Source: Polyangiaceae bacterium
Lineage (GTDB): Bacteria > Myxococcota > Polyangia > Polyangiales > Polyangiaceae
DNA: 24,768 bases
Reading direction: 5' to 3'
Assembly (NCBI GenBank): GCA_025936205.1
Contig: JAICTU010000070.1
Span: forward strand, 1-24,768
In this document: positions 1 to 9,014 of the stretch, piece by piece
How the letters are laid out: each line of letters opens with the position of its first letter
Numbering within the stretch: the first letter of the stretch is position 1
Program-made: the position numbers and the translations under genes
The notes under the pieces: model-generated
What the model saw: the letters and a program-made list of their open reading frames with translations, nothing else
Told to the model about the DNA's origin: nothing
The model's database searches: none

Positions 1-115
1 CGCCCGACCCACACCCGAGCACGCCGGAAGGCGACGTACCTGCGGCGCGAGAGGCGGAAGCACACGACGGCTAGCGCGGGCCCGGCTATGCTGAGCGGGG
101 GAGCGAGGTGGGAGC
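1..115. other. leader of the receptor kinase gene; possible tail of an upstream gene
   Basis: This short stretch precedes the kinase start. On the + strand one frame is open from the window edge to a TAG at 72-74 and would encode about 23 residues rich in Pro, Glu and Ala. It could be the last codons of a gene cut by the window edge, but another + frame is also open here, so the sequence does not settle it. A GAGG at 105-108 lies 7 nt before the ATG at 116 and serves as a plausible Shine-Dalgarno site. I see no clear promoter. Confidence 0.25.
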
Positions 116-2218
<2,103 letters not shown>

Positions 2219-2224
2219 TCTGCT

Positions 2225-2243
2225 CGAGGTGCTAGTTACCTCG
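2225..2243. terminator. small hairpin after the kinase gene
   Basis: CGAGGT at 2225-2230 pairs with ACCTCG at 2238-2243 around a 7-nt loop, 6 nt after the receptor kinase stop. There is no T-tract directly behind it, although a T-rich stretch follows at about 2252-2268. It is a candidate 3'-end structure for the + strand gene. Confidence 0.35.
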
Positions 2244-2268
2244 TGCACTCGGTACTTCTTCTTCATTT

Positions 2269-2299
2269 GTAGAAACCCCGCGCGGACTTCGGGTTCTAC
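2269..2299. terminator. convergent-gene hairpin, possibly bidirectional
   Basis: GTAGAAACCC at 2269-2278 pairs with GGGTTCTAC at 2291-2299, with one bulged A and a 12-nt loop. It lies between two convergent genes, 17 nt past the histidine kinase stop on the - strand, and is preceded on the + strand by a T-rich stretch. It could end transcription from either side, but neither side has a classical U-tract. Confidence 0.4.
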
Positions 2300-2315
2300 T
2301 GCCAGCGCCCCTGCA

Positions 2316-3578
2316 CTAATGCCGGTGCAGAGAGCCGTTCGCGCGCTGCAGTGCCAGCCGGAACGTGCTGCCCTCGCCGGGCGAGCTCGCGACGTCGATC
2401 GAGCCTCCGGCGCGCGTGATCAGGCCATAAACGGTGGCGAGACCCAGGCCGTGGCCCTGGCTCTTGGTGGTGAAATAGGGCTCGAACAGGTGCATGCGCG
2501 TGCGCGAGTCCATCCCGCAGCCACTGTCCACCACCTCCAGGACCACGAAATCCGGCGGCACCTCGTCCTCCGGCTCGGCCCGGCGCACCACGATCTCCAC
2601 GTCGCCCCCCTCGCCCACCGCATCCCGCGCGTTCGCGACCAGATTGAACAGGATGCGCTCCAGGGCCCCCTCGCCGATCTGCGCCTGCGCATCCGGATCG
2701 CGCACGTCGATGCGCAGCTTCACACGCGGCGTGGCCAGGGCTCGCAACGAGCTCGCCAGCTGCTGGACCAGCTTGCCCACGTCCGTGGTGCCGGGCTGCT
2801 TCACGCTGCGGGCGCCGAGATCCGAGAGCTGGTTGGACAGGTGGCGGCCCGCGTCGACCGCCGCCGACATGGACTGCGCCACCTCGGTCAAGCCCTTTTC
2901 TTCCACCTCGCCGGCTGCCACCAGCAGCACGGAGAGCACGTTGTTCAAGTCGTGCGCGACGGAGCGCGCGAGCAGCGCCAGCGCATCGAGCTTCTGCCGT
3001 TCCAGGCGCTGCTCGGCCTGGATCTTGAGCGCGGCTTCCAGCTCCACGCGCTCCCCTTGCTCCAGCAGCAAGGCGACCAGGTCGCCGACGGAACCGGCAA
3101 AGTCGACCTCGCGCTCGCTCCAGGGGCGGGGCGTATCTTCCCGCTCGTGGCACACCACGCCGATCACGCGACCCTGGCGGATGATGGGCGCGTCCAGCAG
3201 GGACGCGATCTGGTTCGGACCCAGGTAGGCCTCCCCCAGCTCGCTGGTGATGGGATGGCGCAGGGCATCGTCCGCGACGATCGCGCGCCGCTCGCGCAAC
3301 GCCCGCATGTACTGGGGAAAGTCGCGTGAGCGCAGCACCGTGCCCGAGATGTGGCGCCGCCCGGAGCGAATGAATTGCTCGCGGCAGACCAGCGTGCGGT
3401 CCTGATCCTCCAGAAACCAAACCCCGACACGATCGACGTCCATCGCGTCCGCGACCGTCTGTGTCAGCAGCGCGAGCCCGCTGCCCACTGCCTGACCGCT
3501 CTCCAGCCGCACGCGCGCGAGCTTGAGCCGCGCCGTCTCGAATGCCGCGCGCCGGATGCCGCCCCTCTCCTCTGCCAT
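2316..3578 (-). CDS. GAF-domain sensor histidine kinase, soluble
   Basis: A 420-residue kinase with no signal peptide or membrane helix, so it should be cytoplasmic. Residues about 25-175 look like a GAF sensor domain. A short coiled linker (about 175-200) leads to the phospho-acceptor helix SVAHDLNNVL, with His209. The ATP-binding domain has an N-box NLVANARDAV (312-321), a G1 box DSGCGM (351-356), an F box FEPYFTTK (365-372) and a G2 box GHGLGLATVYG (375-385). The H-box type resembles NtrB-like and two-component hybrid kinases, but no receiver domain is attached and no response regulator gene is nearby, so it is an orphan. I chose ATG 3578: GAGGT lies 11 nt upstream. An in-frame GTG at 3587 is possible but sits only 2 nt after that GAGGT. 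Confidence 0.9.
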   Translation of the reverse strand: MAEERGGIRRAAFETARLKLARVRLESGQAVGSGLALLTQTVADAMDVDRVGVWFLEDQDRTLVCREQFIRSGRRHISGTVLRSRDFPQYMRALRERRAIVADDALRHPITSELGEAYLGPNQIASLLDAPIIRQGRVIGVVCHEREDTPRPWSEREVDFAGSVGDLVALLLEQGERVELEAALKIQAEQRLERQKLDALALLARSVAHDLNNVLSVLLVAAGEVEEKGLTEVAQSMSAAVDAGRHLSNQLSDLGARSVKQPGTTDVGKLVQQLASSLRALATPRVKLRIDVRDPDAQAQIGEGALERILFNLVANARDAVGEGGDVEIVVRRAEPEDEVPPDFVVLEVVDSGCGMDSRTRMHLFEPYFTTKSQGHGLGLATVYGLITRAGGSIDVASSPGEGSTFRLALQRANGSLHRH

Positions 3579-3656
3579 CGACCCCACCGACCTCGAGGCC
3601 CCTTGTCTCTCAGCTGCCCGCCGGAGGCAACCCCAGAGATGGGGGATGCGGCTGGC

Positions 3657-4025
3657 TCAACGCGGCCCGGAGCGCGGGAACTCCAGAAAGACCTCGTGGA
3701 CCTCCAGCGATTCCGCGGCCATGAATGTTTCACGAAGCACACGCTGGGCGCTGCCCGCGCGGGCCGACCCCTCCAGATTTTGCCCCCAGTCCTCGAAGTC
3801 CTGCAGGTTGCGCCACCAGGTCTTGACCTCGTATTGCAGCGTGCGCCGGGCAGCGGGCAGGAACTGGCCCTGCCGCGGGTCGAAGCTCAGCGCGCAGGGC
3901 CGCAGCACCTCGTTGCGAATCAGCCCGGGCGGGCGCTCCAGGCCCTGCACTCCCGTGCGCAGCAGCTGCTCAAAGTCGCTCTCTCGACCCTCTGCTACGG
4001 CGAAGCGAGTCGTCACCACAATCAC
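3657..4025 (-). CDS. Small protein resembling ABM-type (dimeric alpha/beta barrel) monooxygenases
   Basis: A 122-residue protein starting with GTG at 4025, supported by an excellent GGAGGT 8 nt upstream. The N-terminus IVVTTRFAVAEGRESDFEQLL has the beta-strand then helix pattern of antibiotic-biosynthesis-monooxygenase (ABM) domains. Central segments (LQYEVKTWWRNLQDFEDW) also fit, with Trp/Phe residues typical of the fold. Such proteins act as small oxygenases, haem-degrading enzymes or ligand-binding dimers. No catalytic residue is diagnostic here, so the enzymatic role is unproven. It lies 78 bp before the histidine kinase start and 84 bp after the hydrolase stop on the same strand, and may be co-transcribed with either. 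Confidence 0.72.
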   Translation of the reverse strand: MIVVTTRFAVAEGRESDFEQLLRTGVQGLERPPGLIRNEVLRPCALSFDPRQGQFLPAARRTLQYEVKTWWRNLQDFEDWGQNLEGSARAGSAQRVLRETFMAAESLEVHEVFLEFPRSGPR

Positions 4026-4102
4026 GCTGCAACACCTCCAGGCGGAAGCCCATCCACGGCAGCCGTCATAGGAAGAACCTGCCTCACGAGCAAGTCTTCG
4101 CT

Positions 4103-4117
4103 GCCGCTGCTAGCGGC
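4103..4117. terminator. short hairpin over the hydrolase stop codon
   Basis: GCCGCT at 4103-4108 pairs with AGCGGC at 4112-4117 around a 3-nt loop. The hairpin overlaps the hydrolase stop codon at 4110-4112. There is no U-tract. It may be only a chance GC-rich repeat. Confidence 0.2.
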
Positions 4118-5084
4118 TCGCGCGCGACTTCGCCCTCGGCACCGCCGCCGTCATGAGCAGCCGTGCGCGCAAGAATTGATCGATTCGCTCCAGGTGCGCC
4201 GCGTCGCTGAAGACCGCGCCGCCGTGGCCTGCGCCCGGCACGACCTCCAGCTGCACGGGTAAGCCCGCGTTCTGGTACGCCACCTCCAGCTCGCGCGACT
4301 GCTGGATCGGCATCTGGTCGTCCCGATCACCGTGAAACATCAGGAGCGGCGGATCGCTCGCATCCACGTGAAACACTGGGCTCGCCAGCTTCGCCAGCGC
4401 GGGCTGCGCGTCTGGCTGCGCGCCGAGCAGCAGATCGAGCGCCGGCACGCGCACGCTCAGGCCGTGCGGGCTCGACTGGCCGAGGATGCTGGTCAGATTA
4501 CTCGCCCCGTACAGGCTCACGATGGCTTGCACGTCGGAGGACGCCTTCAACTCACTCCCGACGCTACCCTCCAGCGCAGCCTCGCCATTGCTCACGCCCA
4601 CCAGCGCCGCCAGGTGCGCGCCCGCTGAAGAGCCGGCGATCACAAACGGCACGCCGGCGACGCCGTATTCCGAGGCGTGCGCGCGCAGATGGCGCAGCGC
4701 GGCCTTGATGTCGAAGACCTGCGCAGGGAAACGAGCCACCGTCGACAGTCGGTAGTCGACGCTGGCCAGCGCCCAGCCTCGCGAGGTCAAACCCAGCAGA
4801 TCCGGCGACGCGCGCGACCCTGCGCGCCACGCCCCACCGTGCACCCAGACGATCAAACCGAGCGGCTTCGCTCCGTTCTCGACCGGATACACATCGAGCA
4901 GCAACGGCGTGCCATCCACGCTGGCAAACTGCACGGAGCGCGCGGCCTTCTCTGCGGCGCTGGCTTGCCCCGCGCACCCCAGACCCAGCAGCGCGCTGAT
5001 CAGCGCCGAGACGAGCCAACGTGCCGGATCCAGTCCGCTCCGGCGGCGAGATCCGTCCGGACACCTGCGAGCTTTCGAGAGCAT
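4110..5084 (-). CDS. Secreted alpha/beta-hydrolase (esterase/carboxylesterase type)
   Basis: A 324-residue hydrolase with a basic N-region, a hydrophobic segment LVSALISALLGLGC (24-37) and a possible signal peptidase site near ASAAE, so it is probably exported. A less typical lipobox at Cys37 is possible. Catalytic features are clear: oxyanion motif HGGAW (82-86), nucleophile elbow GSSAG with Ser153, acid region HGDRDDQ (251-257) and His287 in GAGHGG. This matches the BD-FAE/esterase-lipase branch; the substrate cannot be read from sequence. The reading frame stays open to 5177, but upstream of 5084 it runs through a remnant of rarA, so the longer N-termini (5108, 5177) would translate non-homologous DNA. 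I prefer ATG 5084, although it has no good Shine-Dalgarno site. Confidence 0.85.
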   Translation of the reverse strand: MLSKARRCPDGSRRRSGLDPARWLVSALISALLGLGCAGQASAAEKAARSVQFASVDGTPLLLDVYPVENGAKPLGLIVWVHGGAWRAGSRASPDLLGLTSRGWALASVDYRLSTVARFPAQVFDIKAALRHLRAHASEYGVAGVPFVIAGSSAGAHLAALVGVSNGEAALEGSVGSELKASSDVQAIVSLYGASNLTSILGQSSPHGLSVRVPALDLLLGAQPDAQPALAKLASPVFHVDASDPPLLMFHGDRDDQMPIQQSRELEVAYQNAGLPVQLEVVPGAGHGGAVFSDAAHLERIDQFLRARLLMTAAVPRAKSRASR

Positions 5085-5165
5085 GAAGGCATGGATACCG
5101 GTCTCCATACCCTGTCGTCTCGCATCAGTTTGGTGACGGCGTTGCGCAGCTTGAACGAACCGGCG
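5069..5165 (-). pseudogene. Frameshifted fragment of rarA
   Basis: This stretch matches the 3' part of the intact rarA gene in this window (10467-10563). A 34-nt core at 5122-5155 is identical to 10519-10552 except for one silent change. On the - strand it encodes FKLRNAVTKLM-DD, the same conserved peptide as in RarA. Alignment outside the core needs single-base indels on both sides: one base is missing before TTCAAG and one is added after the GACGAC codons. The adjoining 44 nt (RarA GYGQGYQYPHELEG region) is still about 28/44 identical. It lacks the ATPase domain and any gene-like ends, so it is a decayed relic, not a gene. It overlaps the region just upstream of the hydrolase start. Confidence 0.75.
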
Positions 5166-5188
5166 GCTCTCCGGCAAGTGCCAGGGGC

Positions 5189-5217
5189 GGCGACTCCGCG
5201 CGGCTCGCGGAGTCGCC
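5189..5217 (-). terminator. 12-bp perfect hairpin after the Cys-rich lipoprotein gene
   Basis: GGCGACTCCGCG at 5189-5200 and CGCGGAGTCGCC at 5206-5217 form a perfect 12-bp stem around a 5-nt loop. It begins 13 nt past the stop codon of the upstream - strand lipoprotein gene and precedes the hydrolase. It is the strongest simple hairpin seen in the window. No U-tract follows on the - strand, as is often the case in high-GC genomes, so it could be a non-canonical terminator or an mRNA 3'-end stabiliser. Confidence 0.6.
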
Positions 5218-5230
5218 GTTCCATACCGTC

Positions 5231-6670
5231 TCAGCCTCCGGCGCCTGCGTCTGCGGCCGCCGCGGGTGGCGGTGGAACTCTACAAGTGAGCGTCGTGGCG
5301 CCTGCGTTTGGCCCGACGTTGCAGGTCGCGCCGGGAACTGCCGTCAGGACGGATGCGCAGTCAGCGTCTGTCGCGCAGACCAGGCGCGAATTGTTGGCGT
5401 TGCTGCCCGGACACGCCGCCACTGCGCCAGCAGCTGGCGCAGCGGGGGTCACACAGGCGGGGAGTGCGCCGCCACCTTGACCCACGCAGCACAGGTCCCC
5501 CGCAGCACAGCTGCCCGGTGTGCACACCGGCGGCCGACAGGAGAGCTGGCCACCGTTGCCGCCTGCCAGACAGACCGTGCCGGGGACGGCAGTGCAGTCG
5601 GCGTCCACCGCGCAAAATTGCCGCGCGTTGTTGGGGCAGGTCGCGTTGGTCGCAGGTGCCACGGGCGCGACCGATGCCTGGCAAGTGGGATTGCCGCCAC
5701 CACCGCCCACGCAGCAGAGCTGACCGGCGCCGGTGCAGCTCCCGGGCGTGCAAGGAGGAGCGGTGCAGACCAGCACCCCACCCCCTCCGCCACCTCCGGG
5801 TGCAACACAAGTGTCTCCGCTGCCCGCCGGGCAGTCTGCAGCCGTGGCGCAAACTTGCTGACGCCCGTTCGGGCACAAACCGCCGACAGGGGCGACACAG
5901 GCGGGGGCACCGCCTCCGCCTCCGCCGTTACCACGGCAGCAGATCTCACCTGCCGCGCAGCTGGTCGCCGTGCACGGTGCGGGGCCACAGGTGCCGGTGC
6001 CGTTGTTACCCATGTTGCAGATGTTGCCGGTGCCACATTCCGCGTCGCCCAGACACAGCTGCGTCGCGCCCATGGCACAGGCCGCCGCGCAGGCCGCGGT
6101 GGTTCCGTTGTTGCCTCCGCCCATGGCACCGGCGGGCGGCGGGTTCGGAGTGCGACAGCAGACTTCGCCGCTCCCGCAACTTGCCGAGCTCGAACATGTC
6201 GCCGTCGTCACCGTGCCCGCAGGGCAGCTCGCCGCGTCCACCGCACAGCTGAACGTGTTGGCCCCTGCGCCCATGCCCATGCCCCCGCCGGCGGCGCGCA
6301 CCGTGCAGCACGTGGGACTCGGTTGCTGACAGAACGTCCCCGCGGCGCCGCAAGGCACGCTGCCACCCGTCACCGGATTCACGGGCGCGCTGGTGCCCGC
6401 GGACATGTTGTTGCCGGTTCCCATCGCGCCGGCGAGAGGGACGTTGCCAGCGCCCGTCTCGCCATTCCCACCGTTGACGCCGGTCGCCGCACCCGCGCCG
6501 CTCGTCCCCGCGGAGCCCGTCCCGCTCCCGGCAGGTGTATTCGGGTTGGTGCTGGTATCGGGAGCAGCTGTTGCTCCGTTGTCGCTAGCACTCGACCCGC
6601 AAGCTGTCGCCAACAGGGCGCCGGCCAGCACAGATATCCCAACCTCAAACCTGAAACGCATAGGGTTCAT
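5231..6670 (-). CDS. Cys- and Gly-rich repeat lipoprotein, function unknown
   Basis: A 479-residue protein with a lipoprotein-like signal: basic start, hydrophobic GISVLAGALLATAC and Cys24 followed by GSS. A Gly/Ala/Thr/Asn linker (about 25-105) leads to a Cys-rich region in which a unit of about 60-65 residues repeats roughly four times. Each unit has CTPGSC, LCCVG plus a Gly run, then CP..R.xCA..ADC and a final Cys pair. Paired cysteines suggest disulfide-bonded modules on the outer surface. It matches no enzyme family I know; similar Cys-rich lipoproteins are frequent in myxobacteria. ATG 6670 is chosen because GAGAAG lies 4 nt upstream and the signal peptide begins at once. Upstream in-frame starts (to 6721) would add an unlikely N-region. 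Confidence 0.8.
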   Translation of the reverse strand: MNPMRFRFEVGISVLAGALLATACGSSASDNGATAAPDTSTNPNTPAGSGTGSAGTSGAGAATGVNGGNGETGAGNVPLAGAMGTGNNMSAGTSAPVNPVTGGSVPCGAAGTFCQQPSPTCCTVRAAGGGMGMGAGANTFSCAVDAASCPAGTVTTATCSSSASCGSGEVCCRTPNPPPAGAMGGGNNGTTAACAAACAMGATQLCLGDAECGTGNICNMGNNGTGTCGPAPCTATSCAAGEICCRGNGGGGGGAPACVAPVGGLCPNGRQQVCATAADCPAGSGDTCVAPGGGGGGGVLVCTAPPCTPGSCTGAGQLCCVGGGGGNPTCQASVAPVAPATNATCPNNARQFCAVDADCTAVPGTVCLAGGNGGQLSCRPPVCTPGSCAAGDLCCVGQGGGALPACVTPAAPAAGAVAACPGSNANNSRLVCATDADCASVLTAVPGATCNVGPNAGATTLTCRVPPPPAAAADAGAGG

Positions 6671-7354
6671 TTTACTTCTCACCATTGTGTGCAGGCTGCG
6701 TTCACAGCCGCAGATCATCACGGAGGGCTCGCTGGCACTCCGTGGCTCTGGCGCTCAGATGCGCCTGTTTCTCGCTGAGCGTCAAGAGACAGCGCCCTGC
6801 ATGCACGAGCCGCTACTGCAGAAGATTTTGCTCTTCACGATTGACCCGTTTGTGCTGCTCGCGCACCCGCACCGCTCGCTGCTCGAAGAAGAAGCGGCAA
6901 CGCGGAGCCTTTTTCTCAGCAAGCCCGAGTGCTTGGCGCTCCGCGCGCAAAGCGACGCCCGGCAAGCAAAAATCATCAGCGCGCGAGTGATCGATCGACC
7001 GCCGCCGCGTCATCAGAAGAACCGGACGGATGCGGCAAGGAACGCCTGCTACGCCATAGCGCCATGCATGGGGCGGAGCGCCACAGCGCGAAGGCGGAGG
7101 CACCCCACAGTAGTTGCTCTGAAGCAACACATGGCGCGGAAGGGCTCGCCAGCGCGCGCATCGAGCGACGCTAGAATGTGCCCTCCTGCCGAGATCTCGC
7201 GGCAGGCCAGCGCGACTCGAAGCCCGGCACGCGTGCCCGGCAGGCACTCCTGGAGTCGTGGGGATGCGCCGGTACCGAGCCCTACAAAAACATCGCGCTG
7301 CGTGGAAGTTTGCTGCGCGAAGAGCGCTGGCAGCACCGCCTGCTCAGCGACGTT
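6671..7354. other. long gap without a convincing gene
   Basis: About 680 bp between the lipoprotein start and the end of the three-gene envelope operon. Both strands have open frames, but their translations are rich in Arg, Ser and Cys with no recognisable domain, and third positions do not show the strong G/C bias of neighbouring genes. The stretch is less GC-rich than its surroundings and includes A/T runs around 6905-6915 and 6965-6975. It holds a 10-bp palindrome CCATGCATGG (7062-7071), a 12-bp palindrome GGCACGCGTGCC (7226-7237) and a 7-bp-stem hairpin (7185-7206). It may carry the lipoprotein promoter, a small RNA or decayed sequence; I cannot tell which. Confidence 0.5.
7185..7206. terminator. 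7-bp stem-loop downstream of the envelope operon
   Basis: CCTGCCG at 7185-7191 pairs with CGGCAGG at 7200-7206 around an 8-nt loop. It lies about 150 nt downstream of the last gene of the - strand operon ending at 7355. It could be its terminator, but distance and the lack of a U-tract make this weak. Confidence 0.25.
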
Positions 7355-7843
7355 TCAGCGCCGTAGCTCGCGTGTCCCACCGGCGCAGTGGACCAGCCAG
7401 CAGGGGATCGCCAGCGCCGGCAGCGTGAGCAGATCGCTCACGTCGGGTGTGATGCTGACCAAGACGAAGGCAGGAGCGCGACTGTCGCAGAGCCAGGCAA
7501 CCAGGGTGCCAGCGACGAAGCGAGCACCGCCCAGCGTGTGCTGATAGGCGAGCTGCACCGCTTTCGAGAGCTCGAGACCCACCACGAGCAGGCCGATGGC
7601 GGCGCAACTCGCGATCAGCAGCGTACGCCAGTGGCGCCGCACCAATTGCGGTGCGCACCACTCGACGATGCCGAGCAGCACCGTCGGGCACACCGCGAGG
7701 CCCGCGAGGTCGCTGAGCTTCCCAGTGAGCAGCGCCGGACCCCAGCCTTTGAGCAGGTGATCATTGATCGCCCACAGCGCCAGAGCCGTCAGCGTGACGG
7801 GGTGCAGCAGCGCCGCGCTGGAACGGGAGAGGCTGGTCTTCAC
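7355..7843 (-). CDS. Polytopic membrane protein of unknown function
   Basis: A 162-residue protein starting with GTG at 7843, inside a GTGA overlap with the stop of the preceding gene. The frame is open far upstream, but that part lies antiparallel in frame over the preceding gene and is not the real start. Several hydrophobic segments (around 14-27, 42-60, 75-97, 105-120, 130-152) make it an inner-membrane protein. Two motifs stand out: NDHLLKG followed by LTGKLSDLAGL near the N-terminus, and TPDVSDLLTLPAL near the C-terminus. They look like an internal echo, each with a Ser-Asp in or near a helix. I believe similar unnamed proteins occur in other myxobacteria, but I know no function. It is the third gene of a tightly coupled operon. 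Confidence 0.75.
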   Translation of the reverse strand: MKTSLSRSSAALLHPVTLTALALWAINDHLLKGWGPALLTGKLSDLAGLAVCPTVLLGIVEWCAPQLVRRHWRTLLIASCAAIGLLVVGLELSKAVQLAYQHTLGGARFVAGTLVAWLCDSRAPAFVLVSITPDVSDLLTLPALAIPCWLVHCAGGTRELRR

Positions 7844-8451
7844 GGGGCGCTCTCCACCAGAAACACCTGCAGCGTGCCGGGCGGGGTCTGTCCCGGGCCG
7901 TCGACTTCGACTGTCGCCGTCAAATCGACGGAGAGCGGCTGCTGCGACGAACGAGTCAGCGTGATCTCGAACTGCTCGACACAACTCTTCGGACGCCGTG
8001 CGGGCGGATCGTCCTGCGCACATTCGAGCGGAACAGAGAGCCACGCCATGGTCGGGCTGCTCAGATCCGGAGCGGCCAGCGCCCCGAGTAGCGACAGCGA
8101 TTGCTGTGCCTCCGCGTCGGGAGGCGCGTCCGTCGGATCCAGCACGGCCGTGTCGGACGGCAGGGGGCGTGCGGAGAGCACAAGGTCGCTCGCGTCGCGA
8201 TCCGAAGTCGTGACCAGCTCCACCGTCCCGCCCTGCGCAGCCGCGTACAGCTTGCCCGTGACCTCGATGCTCAGAATCGCCTTGCGCTCGTTCCGCTCGT
8301 CGAACACCAGGTGCAATTGCCCTTGCTCCAGTGCGAACCATTGAGGCGGCGCAGAGCTGGCCAGAGCCACGAGCGCGCTGATGCCAATGACCAGCTTCGC
8401 CAGTAGCGGGCGAGAGTTCTGCATCGAGGTAGCGCTCCGGCGAAGTTTCAT
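7840..8451 (-). CDS. Signal-anchored envelope protein, middle gene of a coupled trio
   Basis: A 203-residue protein with a basic N-region and one hydrophobic segment (about 17-34, LAKLVIGISALVALASS), either a cleaved signal peptide or an anchor. The rest is predicted to be mostly beta-strands and contains two cysteines near CAQDD and KSCVEQ. The start ATG 8451 overlaps the upstream stop as ATGA, and its own stop overlaps the next start as GTGA, so all three genes should be translated together. Its C-terminal third (CVEQFEITL, then QPLSVDLTATVEV) resembles the same part of the upstream lipoprotein, hinting that the two are diverged paralogues. No known family is recognised. Confidence 0.75.
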   Translation of the reverse strand: MKLRRSATSMQNSRPLLAKLVIGISALVALASSAPPQWFALEQGQLHLVFDERNERKAILSIEVTGKLYAAAQGGTVELVTTSDRDASDLVLSARPLPSDTAVLDPTDAPPDAEAQQSLSLLGALAAPDLSSPTMAWLSVPLECAQDDPPARRPKSCVEQFEITLTRSSQQPLSVDLTATVEVDGPGQTPPGTLQVFLVESAP

Positions 8452-9014
8452 GGTGCCTCCCCCAACGAGATCTCGAGAGCGTCGTCGAGCTCCTCCACCT
8501 CGGAGCGATATTGGCCCCTCACTTCCAGCCAGGCGCGCAGCTCGTATTGCAATGGCTCCGTGGATTGCTGCTCAAAGACGGGTGGGCTGTTCCACACCCC
8601 CGCCGGCGCGATCGCGAAGCTCACGACACAGGGCAGCTGAGTACAGGCATCAGCGACCAGATCCGCCGCCCAGATCGTGGAGAGATCATCTTGGAAGCGG
8701 CCCTGGATCGGCAGCCCACTGGACTCATCGCCCCAGGTTCCGTGAAACCCCTTGCCTGGCAAGGACCCGCCGCTGGACACGGTGACCCTCGCCTCCAGCG
8801 ACTCGAAGCGCTCGAAGGCGTACTCCGAAAGCTCGAAGTGCCCGTACACCGGGCGCGGCAGTCCACCGGGCTGTCGAGTGGTTTCGAGTTGCTGAACGGC
8901 CCCGATGCCCAGTGTGCCGGGCCGGGGCTCGAGCAACGCATACTGCGGGTCGTCAGCGCCGCCGAAGCACGCTGTTGAAGAAAGCAGCAGTGCCGTCCAG
9001 TGCAGGGTCCTCAT
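8448..9014 (-). CDS. Small lipoprotein, first gene of a coupled envelope trio
   Basis: A 188-residue protein with a short signal MRTLHWTALLLSSTAC; Cys16 fits a lipoprotein cleavage site and is followed by FGG. The mature part is predicted to be beta-rich, with a central section on GHFELSEYAFERFESLEARVTV and two close cysteines (CTQLPC). The last part, EPLQYELRAWLEVRG, resembles the end of the next gene's product. The stop overlaps the next start as ATGA. The ATG at 9014 has only a weak, very close purine run (GAAGG). It is probably an outer-membrane lipoprotein, but its role is unknown. Confidence 0.75.
   Translation of the reverse strand: MRTLHWTALLLSSTACFGGADDPQYALLEPRPGTLGIGAVQQLETTRQPGGLPRPVYGHFELSEYAFERFESLEARVTVSSGGSLPGKGFHGTWGDESSGLPIQGRFQDDLSTIWAADLVADACTQLPCVVSFAIAPAGVWNSPPVFEQQSTEPLQYELRAWLEVRGQYRSEVEELDDALEISLGEAP

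Noticed and set aside
6813..7247. 144-codon open frame on the - strand in the long gap
   Set aside because: Arg/Cys-rich product, no ribosome site, no domain and no third-position bias; not strong enough to call.
6393..7544. 383-codon open frame on the + strand across the long gap
   Set aside because: It overlaps well-supported genes on both sides and shows no domain, signal or codon bias expected of a real gene.
7388..8344. 318-codon open frame on the + strand
   Set aside because: Antisense to two coupled envelope genes that have signal peptides, membrane helices and overlapping stop/start codons.
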